28,361 bases of DNA from assembly GCF_019052655.1 (NCBI RefSeq), contig NZ_JAHQVB010000027.1, positions 1 to 28,361 on the forward strand, written 5' to 3'. Made by a program: the position numbers and the translations under genes. The notes below the pieces were generated by a model. The model did not search any database. It saw only the letters and a list, made by a program, of their open reading frames with translations, and was not told where the DNA came from. Positions 1 through 7,801 of the stretch are shown piece after piece. This DNA comes from Holdemanella porci (GTDB lineage: Bacteria; Bacillota_I; Bacilli_A; Erysipelotrichales; Erysipelotrichaceae). Every line of letters begins with the position of its first letter. Position 1 is the stretch's first letter.

Positions 1-8
1 AAAAGAAA

Positions 9-60
9 GGAGCTGAACTCCATAAGTAATAAAATTTACTTATTCGTTACAGCTCTTTTT
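9..60 (+). terminator. Intrinsic terminator of an upstream gene
   Basis: GAGCTG at 10-15 pairs with CAGCTC at 50-55, and an inner stem ATAAGTAA (22-29) pairs with TTACTTAT (36-43). A run of T follows at 56-60. The gene it ends lies outside the window. The two-part stem is longer than most terminators here. Confidence 0.7.
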
Positions 61-88
61 GTATAGTTTTCATATTTAATGGTATACT
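59..88 (+). promoter_or_regulatory. Promoter of the GyrI-like gene
   Basis: TTGTAT (59-64), an 18-bp spacer and TATACT (83-88) preceded by TGG, which makes an extended -10. The -35 overlaps the T-tract of the upstream terminator. Predicted from sequence only. Confidence 0.55.
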
Positions 89-124
89 TTAAAAAATAGA
101 TAAAACCAAATTTAAGGAGTGATT

Positions 125-757
125 ATGGCTTTTGATTTTAAGAAAGAATATAAAGAATTTTATATGCCTAAAAATAAACCTGTGATTGTAAATGTTCCTG
201 AAGCAAATTATATTGCGGTCAGAGGTGAGGGCAATCCAAATGAAGAAGGTGGATCATATCAGCAGGCAATTGGCGTATTGTATGCGATTGCTTATACTTT
301 GAGAATGAGTTATAAGACGGATTATAAAATTGAAGGATTCTTTGAATATGTAGTTCCACCACTAGAAGGATTCTGGTGGCAGGATGATATAGATGGTGTG
401 AATTATGCAGATAAAGATTCGTTTCATTGGATTTCAGTCATTCGATTGCCTGATTTTGTGAATGAAAAAGATTTTGAATGGGCTGTTGAAACAGCAACTA
501 AAAAGAAAAAAATAGATTGTTCATCGGCAGAGTTTTTGACGATTGATGAAGGTTTATGTGTTCAAATCATGCACTTAGGATCTTTTGATGATGAACCAGC
601 TACAGTTGCACTTATGGATGAATATTTAAAACAAAATGGATATGCGAATGATATGAATAGTCAAAGACTACATCATGAAATATATTTGTCGGATGCAAGA
701 AAGGTTACACCGGAAAAATGGAAAACAGTCATTCGACATCCTATAAGAAAGATTTAG
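125..757 (+). CDS. GyrI-like small-molecule-binding domain protein
   Basis: A 210-aa soluble protein resembling the stand-alone GyrI-like (SOUL/SHS2-fold) proteins of Firmicutes. Recognisable features are the N-terminal MPKNKPVIVNVPEANYIAVR segment, the GxGNPN turn near residue 38, and the tryptophan- and acid-rich middle (EGFWWQDD). Relatives of this fold bind small ligands in transcription regulators such as BmrR and Rob, or inhibit gyrase (GyrI/SbmC). This copy has no DNA-binding domain, so its ligand and role cannot be told from sequence. The ATG at 125 is chosen because AAGGAG at 114-119 lies 5 nt upstream; the in-frame GTG at 119 overlaps that site. It appears monocistronic, and I see no clear terminator before the rplU promoter. 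Confidence 0.8.
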   Translation: MAFDFKKEYKEFYMPKNKPVIVNVPEANYIAVRGEGNPNEEGGSYQQAIGVLYAIAYTLRMSYKTDYKIEGFFEYVVPPLEGFWWQDDIDGVNYADKDSFHWISVIRLPDFVNEKDFEWAVETATKKKKIDCSSAEFLTIDEGLCVQIMHLGSFDDEPATVALMDEYLKQNGYANDMNSQRLHHEIYLSDARKVTPEKWKTVIRHPIRKI

Positions 758-808
758 ATAAATTAGAATTTACCTATTGAGACATAGAGCTAAAAATAGA
801 AATTTAAC

Positions 809-837
809 TTGACGTATTGCTTTATATCCTTTAAAAT
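809..837 (+). promoter_or_regulatory. Strong promoter of the rplU operon
   Basis: TTGACG (809-814), an exact 17-bp spacer and TAAAAT (832-837). Transcription would start near 844, leaving a leader of about 120 nt before rplU. This is among the best-matching sigma-A promoters in the window, as expected for a ribosomal-protein operon. Confidence 0.75.
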
Positions 838-843
838 ATCAAT

Positions 844-949
844 GTTGCAAACTCCGTGTATGGACTTGCAACCGCCCAGAAAAGGTTTTAAGTTGAAAAT
901 TCACACCTTGATGGCGAGTATCAAGCTAAATGTGAAAAAAAGAATGAAT
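844..949 (+). promoter_or_regulatory. Structured 5' leader of rplU (candidate L21 leader)
   Basis: Two hairpins fold in the untranslated leader. GTTGCAA (844-850) pairs with TTGCAAC (866-872), with TCC/GGA inside. TTCACA (900-905) plus CTTGAT (907-912) pair with ATCAAG (920-925) plus TGTGAA (931-936). The second ends about 14 nt before the AGGAGGTG site (950-957). Firmicutes rplU genes carry a conserved autoregulatory L21 leader, and position and layout fit it. The match to the published consensus was not tested. Confidence 0.6.
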
Positions 950-962
950 AGGAGGTGCACAC

Positions 963-1265
963 ATGTACGCAATTATCGAAACTGGTGGAAAACAGATCCG
1001 TGTTGAAAAGGATGCTGTTATCTTCGTTGAAAAATTAGAAGCTAACGAAGGAGACACAGTTACATTTGACAAAGTATTATACGCTGATGGAAAATTTGGT
1101 AAACCATTCGTAGAAGGTGCAAAGGTAACTGGTGTTGTTGAAAAACAAGGCAAAGGAAAGAAAATCACTATTGTGAAATATAAAGCCAAAAAATCTTCAA
1201 CACGTCGTAAACAAGGACACCGTCAACCTTACACTCGTGTAAAAATTGAAGCTATCGAAGCTTAA
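963..1265 (+). CDS. rplU: Large-subunit ribosomal protein L21 (bL21)
   Basis: A 100-aa protein, the normal length for bL21, which binds 23S rRNA in the large subunit. It opens with the family signature [17 protein letters not shown] and ends in the basic [15 protein letters not shown] segment that contacts rRNA. The ATG lies 5 nt after AGGAGGTG (950-957). It heads rplU-prp-rpmA, with a 2-nt gap to prp, and is preceded by a strong promoter and structured leader. Codon use looks biased toward preferred codons, as in highly expressed genes. Confidence 0.97.
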   Translation: MYAIIETGGKQIRVEKDAVIFVEKLEANEGDTVTFDKVLYADGKFGKPFVEGAKVTGVVEKQGKGKKITIVKYKAKKSSTRRKQGHRQPYTRVKIEAIEA

Positions 1266-1267
1266 TT

Positions 1268-1582
1268 ATGATTAAAATTAAAATTGCTAGAGATGAACAT
1301 GGGATTTCATTGATCTCTATGCAGGGACATGCTGAGTATGATCAGTATGGAAAAGATATCGTCTGTTCTGCAGCCAGTACCATTATTATTGGTGGTATTA
1401 ACGCAATCGCACAGCTTGGCTATTTAAGTTTCATTTCTTATAAAGTAGATGCAGGGGATGTTGAATTAGAAATAAACAATACGGAATGTACTGAACTACA
1501 AATCATATTGAATACGCTATTGGTTCAGTTTCAAAGTATTGAAGAGAGTTATCCTAAATACATACAAGTACAGGAGGTGTAA
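1268..1582 (+). CDS. prp: Ribosomal-processing cysteine protease Prp (YsxB)
   Basis: A 104-aa protein of the Prp (YsxB/DUF464) family. Prp removes the short N-terminal extension of L27 in Firmicutes and related phyla, which is required for L27 function. The catalytic pair is visible as His21 in GHAEY and Cys33 in GKDIVCSAAS. It sits between rplU and rpmA, the standard arrangement, and its substrate is encoded directly downstream with the extension it recognises. The rpmA ribosome binding site lies inside the last codons of this gene. No ribosome binding site stands just before its own ATG, so it is probably translated by coupling to rplU. Confidence 0.95.
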   Translation: MIKIKIARDEHGISLISMQGHAEYDQYGKDIVCSAASTIIIGGINAIAQLGYLSFISYKVDAGDVELEINNTECTELQIILNTLLVQFQSIEESYPKYIQVQEV

Positions 1583-1585
1583 AAA

Positions 1586-1870
1586 ATGTTATTAAAATTA
1601 GACTTACAGTTATTCGCTTCTAAAAAGGGAGTTGGTTCTACAAAGAACGGTCGTGATTCTCACTCAAAACGTTTAGGAGCTAAATTAGCTGATGGACAAT
1701 CTTGTCACGCTGGAAGCATTATTTATCGTCAACGTGGAACAAAAATTCATCCAGGAACTAACGTAGGACGTGGTGCTGATGATACATTGTTCGCATTAGT
1801 TAACGGTGTTGTTAAATACGAACGTCTTGGTAAAGATAAAAAGAAAGTTTCTGTTTATCCACAAGCTTAA
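1586..1870 (+). CDS. rpmA: Large-subunit ribosomal protein L27 (bL27) with cleavable N-terminal extension
   Basis: A 94-aa bL27, the protein whose N-terminus reaches the peptidyl-transferase centre. The first ten residues, [10 protein letters not shown], precede the usual mature start [15 protein letters not shown], so by analogy with Staphylococcus aureus L27 the protein should be cut between Phe10 and Ala11 by Prp. The core motifs [21 protein letters not shown] and the [12 protein letters not shown] segment are intact. The ATG lies 6 nt after AGGAGGTG (1572-1579). A terminator follows at 1885-1910. Confidence 0.97.
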   Translation: MLLKLDLQLFASKKGVGSTKNGRDSHSKRLGAKLADGQSCHAGSIIYRQRGTKIHPGTNVGRGADDTLFALVNGVVKYERLGKDKKKVSVYPQA

Positions 1871-1884
1871 CAAGTGTGAAATTT

Positions 1885-1910
1885 AAGATCCCGTTGCTGG
1901 GATCTTTTTT
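1885..1910 (+). terminator. Intrinsic terminator after rpmA
   Basis: AAGATCCC (1885-1892) pairs perfectly with GGGATCTT (1899-1906) around a 6-nt loop, with T to 1910. The obgE ribosome binding site begins about 10 nt later with no promoter between, so termination is probably partial. Confidence 0.85.
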
Positions 1911-1934
1911 AATGAGAAAGAAAGGAGGGTATAT

Positions 1935-3215
1935 ATGTTTGTAGATCAGGTCAAAGTTCATATAAAAGCAGGTAAAGGTGGAGATGGTTTAGTAAGTTTT
2001 CGCCATGAGAAATATGTTGCCTATGGTGGACCTTTTGGAGGCGATGGAGGTAACGGTGGAGATGTCATTTTTGAAGCCGATCCAGGAATGACAACACTTT
2101 TAGATTTACGGTATCACCGTAAGGTGATCGCTACTCCGGGTGAAAAAGGTAAAAACAAAAAGATGCATGGAGCCAATGGAGAACATAAAGTAGTAAAAGT
2201 TCCATTAGGAACGATTGTAAAGAGAAGTGATAATAATCAAGTACTTGCTGACTTGACAAAACCACATCAACGACAAGTTGTAGCACATGGTGGTCGTGGA
2301 GGTCGTGGTAACTGGCATTTTAGATCAAGCCACAATACAGCACCAAAATATGCAGAACAAGGTGTATTGGGTGAAGAGTTTGATTGTATTGTAGAACTAA
2401 GAGTACTTGCCGATGTTGGATTGGTAGGATTTCCTAGTGTAGGAAAATCCACATTCCTAGATGCCGTTAGTAAAGCGCGCCCAGAAATTGGAGATTATCC
2501 ATTTACGACAATCACACCAAATGTTGGAGTTGTTCAAACGGGTGATGGCAGAAGCTTTGTGCTAGCCGATTTACCAGGACTTATTGAAGGAGCAAGTGAT
2601 GGTAAAGGTTTAGGTCACCAGTTCTTGCGTCACATTGAAAGATGTCGTGTTATTATTCACGTTATTGATATGGGTGCAGAAGATGGAAGAGATCCATTAA
2701 ATGATTATGAAGTCATTAATAATGAGTTGAAGTCTTATCAGATTCGTTTATTGGAAAGACCACAAATTGTTGTTGCAAATAAAATGGATATGGAAAATTC
2801 CGAAGAAAATGTTCGTCGTTTTAAAGAAAAATATCCAGATATCCCAGTATATGAAACAACAACGATTATTCATGAAGGCTTAGAGCCGGTACTAAGAAAA
2901 GCAGCCGATCTTCTTGCGACAACACCAGTATTCCCAATTACGGAAGATACAGGTGAGACAGGTGTTATGTATACATTTGAAGAGAAGAAGAAAGACATCA
3001 TTATTGAAAAAGAAGAGGATGGCGTATGGAATGTTTCAGGTCCTAGACTTGAGCGTGTATTTGACATCAATAAGTTGAATACAGAAGAAGACTTCTATCT
3101 ATTTGCCAATAAAATGCGTTATCTTGGAATTGATACAGCTTTAAGAGAAGCTGGATGTCAAGATGGAGATACAGTACGTTTATTAGGCTTTGAATTTGAA
3201 TTTATTGAAAACTAA
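1935..3215 (+). CDS. obgE: Obg-family GTPase (ObgE/CgtA)
   Basis: A 426-aa GTPase with the three-domain Obg layout. The glycine-rich Obg fold spans residues 1-158. The G domain carries G1 GFPSVGKST (165-173), the G2 threonines in YPFTTITPN, G3 DLPG (212-215) and G4 NKMD (282-285). A C-terminal OCT domain (about 345-426) ends in GDTVRLLGFEFEF. Obg binds the 50S subunit during assembly and is linked to ppGpp and growth control. The ATG lies about 5 nt after AAAGGAGGG (1921-1929). Its position directly after rpmA is conserved widely. No separate promoter is visible, so it likely depends on read-through from rplU. Confidence 0.97.
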   Translation: MFVDQVKVHIKAGKGGDGLVSFRHEKYVAYGGPFGGDGGNGGDVIFEADPGMTTLLDLRYHRKVIATPGEKGKNKKMHGANGEHKVVKVPLGTIVKRSDNNQVLADLTKPHQRQVVAHGGRGGRGNWHFRSSHNTAPKYAEQGVLGEEFDCIVELRVLADVGLVGFPSVGKSTFLDAVSKARPEIGDYPFTTITPNVGVVQTGDGRSFVLADLPGLIEGASDGKGLGHQFLRHIERCRVIIHVIDMGAEDGRDPLNDYEVINNELKSYQIRLLERPQIVVANKMDMENSEENVRRFKEKYPDIPVYETTTIIHEGLEPVLRKAADLLATTPVFPITEDTGETGVMYTFEEKKKDIIIEKEEDGVWNVSGPRLERVFDINKLNTEEDFYLFANKMRYLGIDTALREAGCQDGDTVRLLGFEFEFIEN

Positions 3216-3242
3216 GGTTACACATTGTGTAGCCTTTTCTTT
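3216..3242 (+). terminator. Intrinsic terminator after obgE
   Basis: GGTTACAC (3216-3223) pairs with GTGTAGCC (3227-3234, one G-T pair) around a 3-nt loop, followed by TTTTCTTTT. It starts immediately after the obgE stop codon. Confidence 0.75.
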
Positions 3243-3247
3243 TGGTG

Positions 3248-3256
3248 TGGTATAAT
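3248..3256 (+). promoter_or_regulatory. Extended -10 promoter of xth-ruvAB
   Basis: TGG followed by TATAAT (3251-3256) is a full extended -10. No good -35 lies 17 bp upstream because that region is the obgE terminator. Transcription would begin about 3263, almost on the GAGGTG ribosome binding site (3263-3268), giving a very short leader. Confidence 0.6.
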
Positions 3257-3276
3257 GCTTCTGAGGTGTTTTTTTT

Positions 3277-4026
3277 ATGAAATGTATTTCGTGGAACGTA
3301 AATGGGATTCGTGCCGTATTAAAGAAGGATTTTGTGGAAATTCTTTATGCTTTGGACGCAGATATTTTCTGTATTCAAGAAACGAAGGCACAACCCGATC
3401 AAATTGAAGTGGATTGTGAATTATATCCGTATCAATATATAAATAGCGCACAAAGAAAAGGCTATAGTGGAACAATGATTTTCTGTAAAGAAGAACCAGT
3501 GTCGGTTCGTTATGGAATGGATATGGAAGAACATGATACAGAAGGAAGAGTGATTACGCTTGAATATCCTACATATTATGTTGTGACTGTTTATACACCA
3601 AATTCAGGAGATGGGCTAAAGCGTTTAGATTATCGTATGGAATGGGATAAAGCGTTTAGTACCTATTTAGAATCATTGGATAAACCAGTTATGGCTTGTG
3701 GTGATTTTAATGTGGCCAATGAAGAGATCGATATTAAAAATCCAAAGACAAATCATAAGAATGCAGGTTTTACAGATGAGGAAAGAGATAGCTTTAAGAA
3801 GTATTTATTGTCTCATTTTGTAGATACATACCGTACTTTGTATCCTGAAAAAGTGGAATATTCTTGGTGGAGTTATCGCTTTAAGGCTCGTGAAAAGAAT
3901 GCGGGATGGAGAATTGATTATTGGTTGGTATCACCGGAATTAAAACATAAAATTGTGGATGCCAAGATATTGACGGATGTATATGGTTCCGATCATTGTC
4001 CTGTAGAATTAGATGTTGAGGTGTAA
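3277..4026 (+). CDS. xth: Exodeoxyribonuclease III (AP endonuclease family)
   Basis: A 249-aa protein of the exonuclease III/APE1 family, which cuts DNA at abasic sites and trims 3' ends in base-excision repair. Conserved metal-binding and catalytic residues are all present: Asn7 in SWNVNGIR, Glu35 in IQETK, Tyr106 in YTPNSG, Asp143 and Asn145 in GDFNVA, and Asp239-His240 in SDHCPVEL. The WWSYR and WRIDYWLVS blocks are also typical. The ATG at 3277 lies 8 nt after GAGGTG. It is followed after 1 nt by ruvA, forming a repair operon. Confidence 0.95.
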   Translation: MKCISWNVNGIRAVLKKDFVEILYALDADIFCIQETKAQPDQIEVDCELYPYQYINSAQRKGYSGTMIFCKEEPVSVRYGMDMEEHDTEGRVITLEYPTYYVVTVYTPNSGDGLKRLDYRMEWDKAFSTYLESLDKPVMACGDFNVANEEIDIKNPKTNHKNAGFTDEERDSFKKYLLSHFVDTYRTLYPEKVEYSWWSYRFKAREKNAGWRIDYWLVSPELKHKIVDAKILTDVYGSDHCPVELDVEV

Positions 4027-4027
4027 T

Positions 4028-4606
4028 ATGATTGCGTTTGTGAACGGCGTTGTAAGAATTATTCGAAGTGATCGTGTTGTATTGGATGTGCAGGGGGTAG
4101 GCTACGAAGTTTATCTGGCAAATGCCTTAAGTCAAAAAATGGGAGATGAATTGTTTCTTTATACGTATCAACATGTACGTGAGGATGCAATCTTGTTGTT
4201 TGGCTTTTTAAAAGAAGAAGACTATGAAGTGTTTATGCGTTTGATCAATGTGAAAGGCATTGGTCCTAAAACAGCACAGACTATGTTGTCGGTATGTTCG
4301 GGAAAAGAAATGATTGAAGCCATTGAAAATGATGATATCAAAAAACTTAAGTCTTTACCTGGTATTGGTGCAAAAACGGCAGGACAAATTGTTCTAGATC
4401 TAAAAGGTAAGTTTGTATCTTTGGAAACCAGTGATGGTGCTGCATCAAATCCAGTGTGGGGCCAAGTTCAGGATGCGCTTTTATCACTTGGATATAAGAC
4501 AAATCAATTAACGAAAATTAAAAAGGAATTAGAAAATACAGAATTAGGAGAAGATGAAATGCTAAGACAAGCATTGATTTTACTCGCAAAAAGAAATGGA
4601 GTATAA
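4028..4606 (+). CDS. ruvA: Holliday junction DNA helicase subunit RuvA
   Basis: A 192-aa RuvA, the tetramer that holds Holliday junctions open for RuvB. It begins MIAFVNGVVRII with the N-terminal OB fold. Two helix-hairpin-helix motifs follow (NVKGIGPKTAQ near 75-84 and SLPGIGAKTAGQ near 109-120), then a flexible linker and the C-terminal RuvB-binding domain (about 145-192). The ATG at 4028 is preferred over the in-frame ATG at 4013 because GAGGTG (4018-4023) stands 4 nt before it and RuvA proteins start with MIA. It follows the xth stop by 1 nt and precedes ruvB by 5 nt. Confidence 0.96.
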   Translation: MIAFVNGVVRIIRSDRVVLDVQGVGYEVYLANALSQKMGDELFLYTYQHVREDAILLFGFLKEEDYEVFMRLINVKGIGPKTAQTMLSVCSGKEMIEAIENDDIKKLKSLPGIGAKTAGQIVLDLKGKFVSLETSDGAASNPVWGQVQDALLSLGYKTNQLTKIKKELENTELGEDEMLRQALILLAKRNGV

Positions 4607-4611
4607 GATAA

Positions 4612-5622
4612 ATGCCTAGAGAAGTAGATGGAAATTTACAAGAGTGCGATAACTTTGAAAAGACGTTGCGTCCGCAAAGTTTAAATGAATATATTGGGCA
4701 ATCAGAATTAAAAGAAAATCTAAATGTGTTCATTCATGCGGCAAGATCTAGAAACGAAGCTTTGGACCATGTTTTATTCTACGGCCCTCCTGGACTTGGA
4801 AAAACAACATTGGCATATATTCTTGCTAATGAAATGCATGGAAATCTTAAAACAGCCAGTGGTCCTTCGATTGAAAAAAGTGGAGATCTAGCTGCGATTC
4901 TTACGACGCTTGAACCAGGAGATGTCTTATTTATTGATGAGATCCATCGCTTACCAAAACAAGTAGAAGAAGTGTTGTATCCAGCTATGGAAGATTATTG
5001 TCTAGATATTGTGGTAGGTAAAGATTCGGCTACGGTACACAATATCCGTATTAATTTACCACCTTTTACACTTGTTGGTGCCACAACTCGTGCCGGAGAT
5101 TTAAGTGCTCCTTTACGTGATCGTTTTGGAATCATTTCCCAATTGGAGTACTATAATTTATCGGACTTAGAAAAAATTGTTTATCGTACAAGTTGTGTTA
5201 TGAATACGGAAATTGATAAAAATGCTGTCACAGAAATAGCCTTACGCTCACGTGGGACTCCACGTATCGCAAACCGTTTGTTTAGACGTGTGCGTGATTT
5301 TGCACAAGTCTATAATGAGGGTGTGGTTTCAAGTGAAATTGCCAAAACAGCTCTAGACCGACTTCGTGTGGATCATTTAGGCTTGGATGCGGTTGATCAC
5401 AAATACTTAAAGGGTATTATTGAAAGATTTAAAGGAGGTCCCGTCGGGCTTGAAGCAATCGCATCAAGTATTGGAGAAGAGCCGATGACACTCGAAGATG
5501 TATATGAGCCCTATTTATTACAGATTGGTTTTATCAATCGTACACCAAGAGGAAGAATTGTAACGCCTAAAGCGTATGAGCATCTTCAAATTCCTTATCA
5601 GAAAGAATTGTTCACAGATTAA
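4612..5622 (+). CDS. ruvB: Holliday junction branch-migration ATPase RuvB
   Basis: A 336-aa AAA+ ATPase that drives branch migration on RuvA-bound junctions. Walker A is GPPGLGKT (58-65), Walker B is FIDEIH (107-112), sensor 1 is GATTRAG (156-162), and the arginine finger lies in APLRDRFG (about 166-173). The C-terminal winged helix ends near [17 protein letters not shown] short GGAG at 4598-4601 inside the end of ruvA is the likely ribosome binding site, so translation is probably coupled to ruvA. The stop codon lies within the loop of the hairpin that follows. No ruvC is present, as is common in Firmicutes. Confidence 0.97.
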   Translation: MPREVDGNLQECDNFEKTLRPQSLNEYIGQSELKENLNVFIHAARSRNEALDHVLFYGPPGLGKTTLAYILANEMHGNLKTASGPSIEKSGDLAAILTTLEPGDVLFIDEIHRLPKQVEEVLYPAMEDYCLDIVVGKDSATVHNIRINLPPFTLVGATTRAGDLSAPLRDRFGIISQLEYYNLSDLEKIVYRTSCVMNTEIDKNAVTEIALRSRGTPRIANRLFRRVRDFAQVYNEGVVSSEIAKTALDRLRVDHLGLDAVDHKYLKGIIERFKGGPVGLEAIASSIGEEPMTLEDVYEPYLLQIGFINRTPRGRIVTPKAYEHLQIPYQKELFTD

Positions 5623-5640
5623 TAGTCTGTGAACATTTTA
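5610..5640 (+). terminator. Hairpin over the ruvB stop codon
   Basis: GTTCACAGA (5610-5618) and TCTGTGAAC (5626-5634) form a perfect 9-bp stem around a 7-nt loop that contains most of the ruvB TAA. The following T-tract (ATTTTAAT) is short, so this is a moderate terminator. Confidence 0.6.
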
Positions 5641-5645
5641 ATATA

Positions 5646-5654
5646 TGGTATAAT
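5646..5654 (+). promoter_or_regulatory. Extended -10 promoter of recJ, likely leaderless
   Basis: TGG plus TATAAT (5649-5654) is a full extended -10. Exactly 7 nt separate it from the recJ ATG at 5662, so transcription should start at or next to the A of the ATG. No Shine-Dalgarno sequence is present. Confidence 0.6.
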
Positions 5655-5661
5655 AATTAAC

Positions 5662-7215
5662 ATGGAACAAATGACAGAATTAACAAAAAAAGTATTAGAA
5701 TTTTTAGAGCCCGATACATCAAAATGGGAATATTGGACAACGAGTCAGCCTTTAAACTCAATTTCTGAATCTGCATGTATGGAAAGGTTTAAAAAGCGTA
5801 TAGCACAAGCTGTTTCGAATTGTGAAAAAGTAATCGTTGCCGGTGACTATGATTGTGACGGTATCAGCGCAACAACCATTATGGTTTCAGGATTAAGACA
5901 ACTAGGTCTTGAGTGTGGTTTCTATATTCCAGACCGGATCAAAGAGGGGTATGGATTAAGTGAGGCGACAGTTACACTCGCACACAAAAAAGGTTACTCT
6001 TTGATAATTACAGTGGATAATGGAATTAAAAGTACCCAAGCTTTAGCGTTGGCTAAAGAATTGGGTATGGATGTAATTGTAACTGACCATCATACAATGG
6101 ATGAAGAGGTGAATTGCGATATTGTAGTGCATCCAACATTGATGGAATCTTGTTTTGAAACATTATGTGGAGCTGGTGTTGCCTATGAATGTATGCGTGT
6201 ATTAGGAGTTGACAATGACTATCTTTTACAGCTAGCAGGCCTTGCGAGTATTTCAGATATGATGATTGTGAAAGGGCAGACGCGTGCTTTAATTCAAAAT
6301 GCTTTACGTTTGATGAATCAAACGCATGAAAAACATATATTTTCATTAGCTACCGATCGTGAGGTAAATGAAACGAGTATTGGTTTTCAGGTGGTCCCAA
6401 AATTAAATGCGATTGGAAGATTAAGTAATCTTGCGAATGTGAACAATGTCGTTCGTTATTTTTTAGCGCAGGATGATGAGAGTATTTTTACGTTGGGTCA
6501 GCAGATTACACAGATCAATACGATTCGTAAACAATTATCGGATCAGATGCAAAAAACAGCTTTGATGAAGTGCAAAGGCAATGAAGATATCTTTATGATT
6601 GAAGATGCAAGCTTTCATGAGGGAATCATTGGTTTAGTTGCTGGATCGATTTGTGCTAGCTTTAATAAGCCTTGTATTGTCTTGGCAAAAAATGAGCAGG
6701 GGTATAAGGCAAGTATGCGAAGTCCAGAGGGTTTTAACTGTATGGATTTTTTAGGTGAATATCCACATTTTGTGACGTTTGGCGGACATGGAAATGCAGC
6801 TGGTTTTTCTTTGAATCTAAATGAATATGATTTGTTTGAAAAATTTATTCATACACGTATCAAGGAATATACGTATAGTGTAAAGAAGAAAAATACATTA
6901 GTCATAGATGATGAAGAATTAAGCTTAAAAACCATTCAATCTTTAGATATACTTAGACCGTTTGGCCCAGGTTTTGTGTTTCCTAGTTTTGAAATCGTTC
7001 AGCCAAAAATTAAAAGTTTATATGATTTTCAAAATCATAAACATCGCAAGTATACTTTAGATTCTGGCTTGCAGTGTATGCGGTTTAACCAGAGTGAAGC
7101 GGAGTATAAAAAAAGTGTAAATGCGATTTATTCATTTATTGGAACTGTTCAAATCAATCAATATCAGGGTCGTAAACAGGTAAATTTTGTGATTGATGAG
7201 ATTGTATATGCGTAG
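5662..7215 (+). CDS. recJ: Single-stranded-DNA-specific 5'-3' exonuclease RecJ (short form)
   Basis: A 517-aa DHH-family nuclease. The DHH domain carries motif I VAGDYDCDGISA (59-70), motif II TVDNGI (117-122), motif III VTDHH (140-144) and motif IV ISDM (197-200). The PKLNAIGRLS block (247-256) and DHHA1 motif GGHGNAAG (374-381) follow, then an OB-like end starting at LRPFGPGF (431-438). RecJ digests ssDNA in recombination and mismatch or base-excision repair. It is much shorter than Bacillus RecJ, lacking the extra C-terminal domain, but the catalytic core is complete. The order recJ-apt-rel is standard for Firmicutes. The ATG at 5662 is chosen by homology. An upstream in-frame GTG at 5629 falls in the terminator stem before the promoter. 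Confidence 0.92.
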   Translation: MEQMTELTKKVLEFLEPDTSKWEYWTTSQPLNSISESACMERFKKRIAQAVSNCEKVIVAGDYDCDGISATTIMVSGLRQLGLECGFYIPDRIKEGYGLSEATVTLAHKKGYSLIITVDNGIKSTQALALAKELGMDVIVTDHHTMDEEVNCDIVVHPTLMESCFETLCGAGVAYECMRVLGVDNDYLLQLAGLASISDMMIVKGQTRALIQNALRLMNQTHEKHIFSLATDREVNETSIGFQVVPKLNAIGRLSNLANVNNVVRYFLAQDDESIFTLGQQITQINTIRKQLSDQMQKTALMKCKGNEDIFMIEDASFHEGIIGLVAGSICASFNKPCIVLAKNEQGYKASMRSPEGFNCMDFLGEYPHFVTFGGHGNAAGFSLNLNEYDLFEKFIHTRIKEYTYSVKKKNTLVIDDEELSLKTIQSLDILRPFGPGFVFPSFEIVQPKIKSLYDFQNHKHRKYTLDSGLQCMRFNQSEAEYKKSVNAIYSFIGTVQINQYQGRKQVNFVIDEIVYA

Positions 7216-7246
7216 TAAAATGGAATCAATTAGAAAGAGGTTTAGT

Positions 7247-7768
7247 ATGGATTTAAAAGATTATATTGAGAGTATTCCAGGATTTCCTAAGGAAGGAATC
7301 GTTTTTAGAGATGTAACACCTATTCTACAAAACGCGAATGCGATGCGTTATTGTGTAGATCAATTCAATGACTTTGTGAAAAGTATTGGTGCCGATGTTG
7401 TGATTGGCCCAGAAGCTCGTGGTTTCTTATTTGGTGTGCCAGTAGCTTTAGAGAATAATGTTGGTTTTGTGCCAGTTAGAAAGCCAGGAAAACTTCCTAG
7501 AGAAACAGTGAATGAAACGTACGATCTAGAATATGGTCAAGATGAGCTTTGTATCCATGCGGATGCCATTTTACCTGGACAAAAAGTTGTGATTATCGAT
7601 GATTTATTGGCTACAGGAGGTACTGTAGAAGCAATTATTAAAATGGTTGAGCGTATGCAGGCAAGTGTTGTCGGTGTAGCTTTTGTGATCGAATTGGATG
7701 ATTTAAAAGGAAGAGAAAAATTTAAAGATATTCCAGTGTGTGCTTTAACACATTTTGAGGGAGAATAA
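7247..7768 (+). CDS. apt: Adenine phosphoribosyltransferase
   Basis: A 173-aa type I phosphoribosyltransferase that makes AMP from adenine and PRPP (purine salvage). It starts MDLKDYIESIPGFPKEGI, the family opening, with the VVIGPEARGFLFG block at 51-63, the RKPGKLPRE loop at 78-86 and the PRPP-binding motif VVIIDDLLATGGT (114-126). The ATG at 7247 lies 6 nt after AAGAGG; in-frame ATGs further upstream (from 7193) overlap the end of recJ and do not match the family. It stands 31 nt after recJ and 33 nt before rel, with no promoter visible, so it is likely cotranscribed with both. Confidence 0.96.
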   Translation: MDLKDYIESIPGFPKEGIVFRDVTPILQNANAMRYCVDQFNDFVKSIGADVVIGPEARGFLFGVPVALENNVGFVPVRKPGKLPRETVNETYDLEYGQDELCIHADAILPGQKVVIIDDLLATGGTVEAIIKMVERMQASVVGVAFVIELDDLKGREKFKDIPVCALTHFEGE

Positions 7769-7801
7769 AGAATTTAATTTAGGAAAGGGGGCGCAGTGAT
7801 T

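Noticed and set aside
809..1006. Plus-strand 65-codon frame over the rplU leader
   Set aside because: It begins on the promoter, covers the structured leader and enters rplU in another frame. No ribosome binding site.
926..1189. Minus-strand open frame across rplU
   Set aside because: It is the antisense shadow of a conserved ribosomal-protein gene, has no ribosome binding site and resembles nothing known.
3225..3407. Plus-strand 60-codon frame at the start of xth
   Set aside because: It overlaps the terminator and the conserved beginning of xth in a different frame.
5629..5661. Longer RecJ start at GTG 5629
   Set aside because: It falls within the hairpin stem and upstream of the predicted promoter, and the added residues do not match RecJ.
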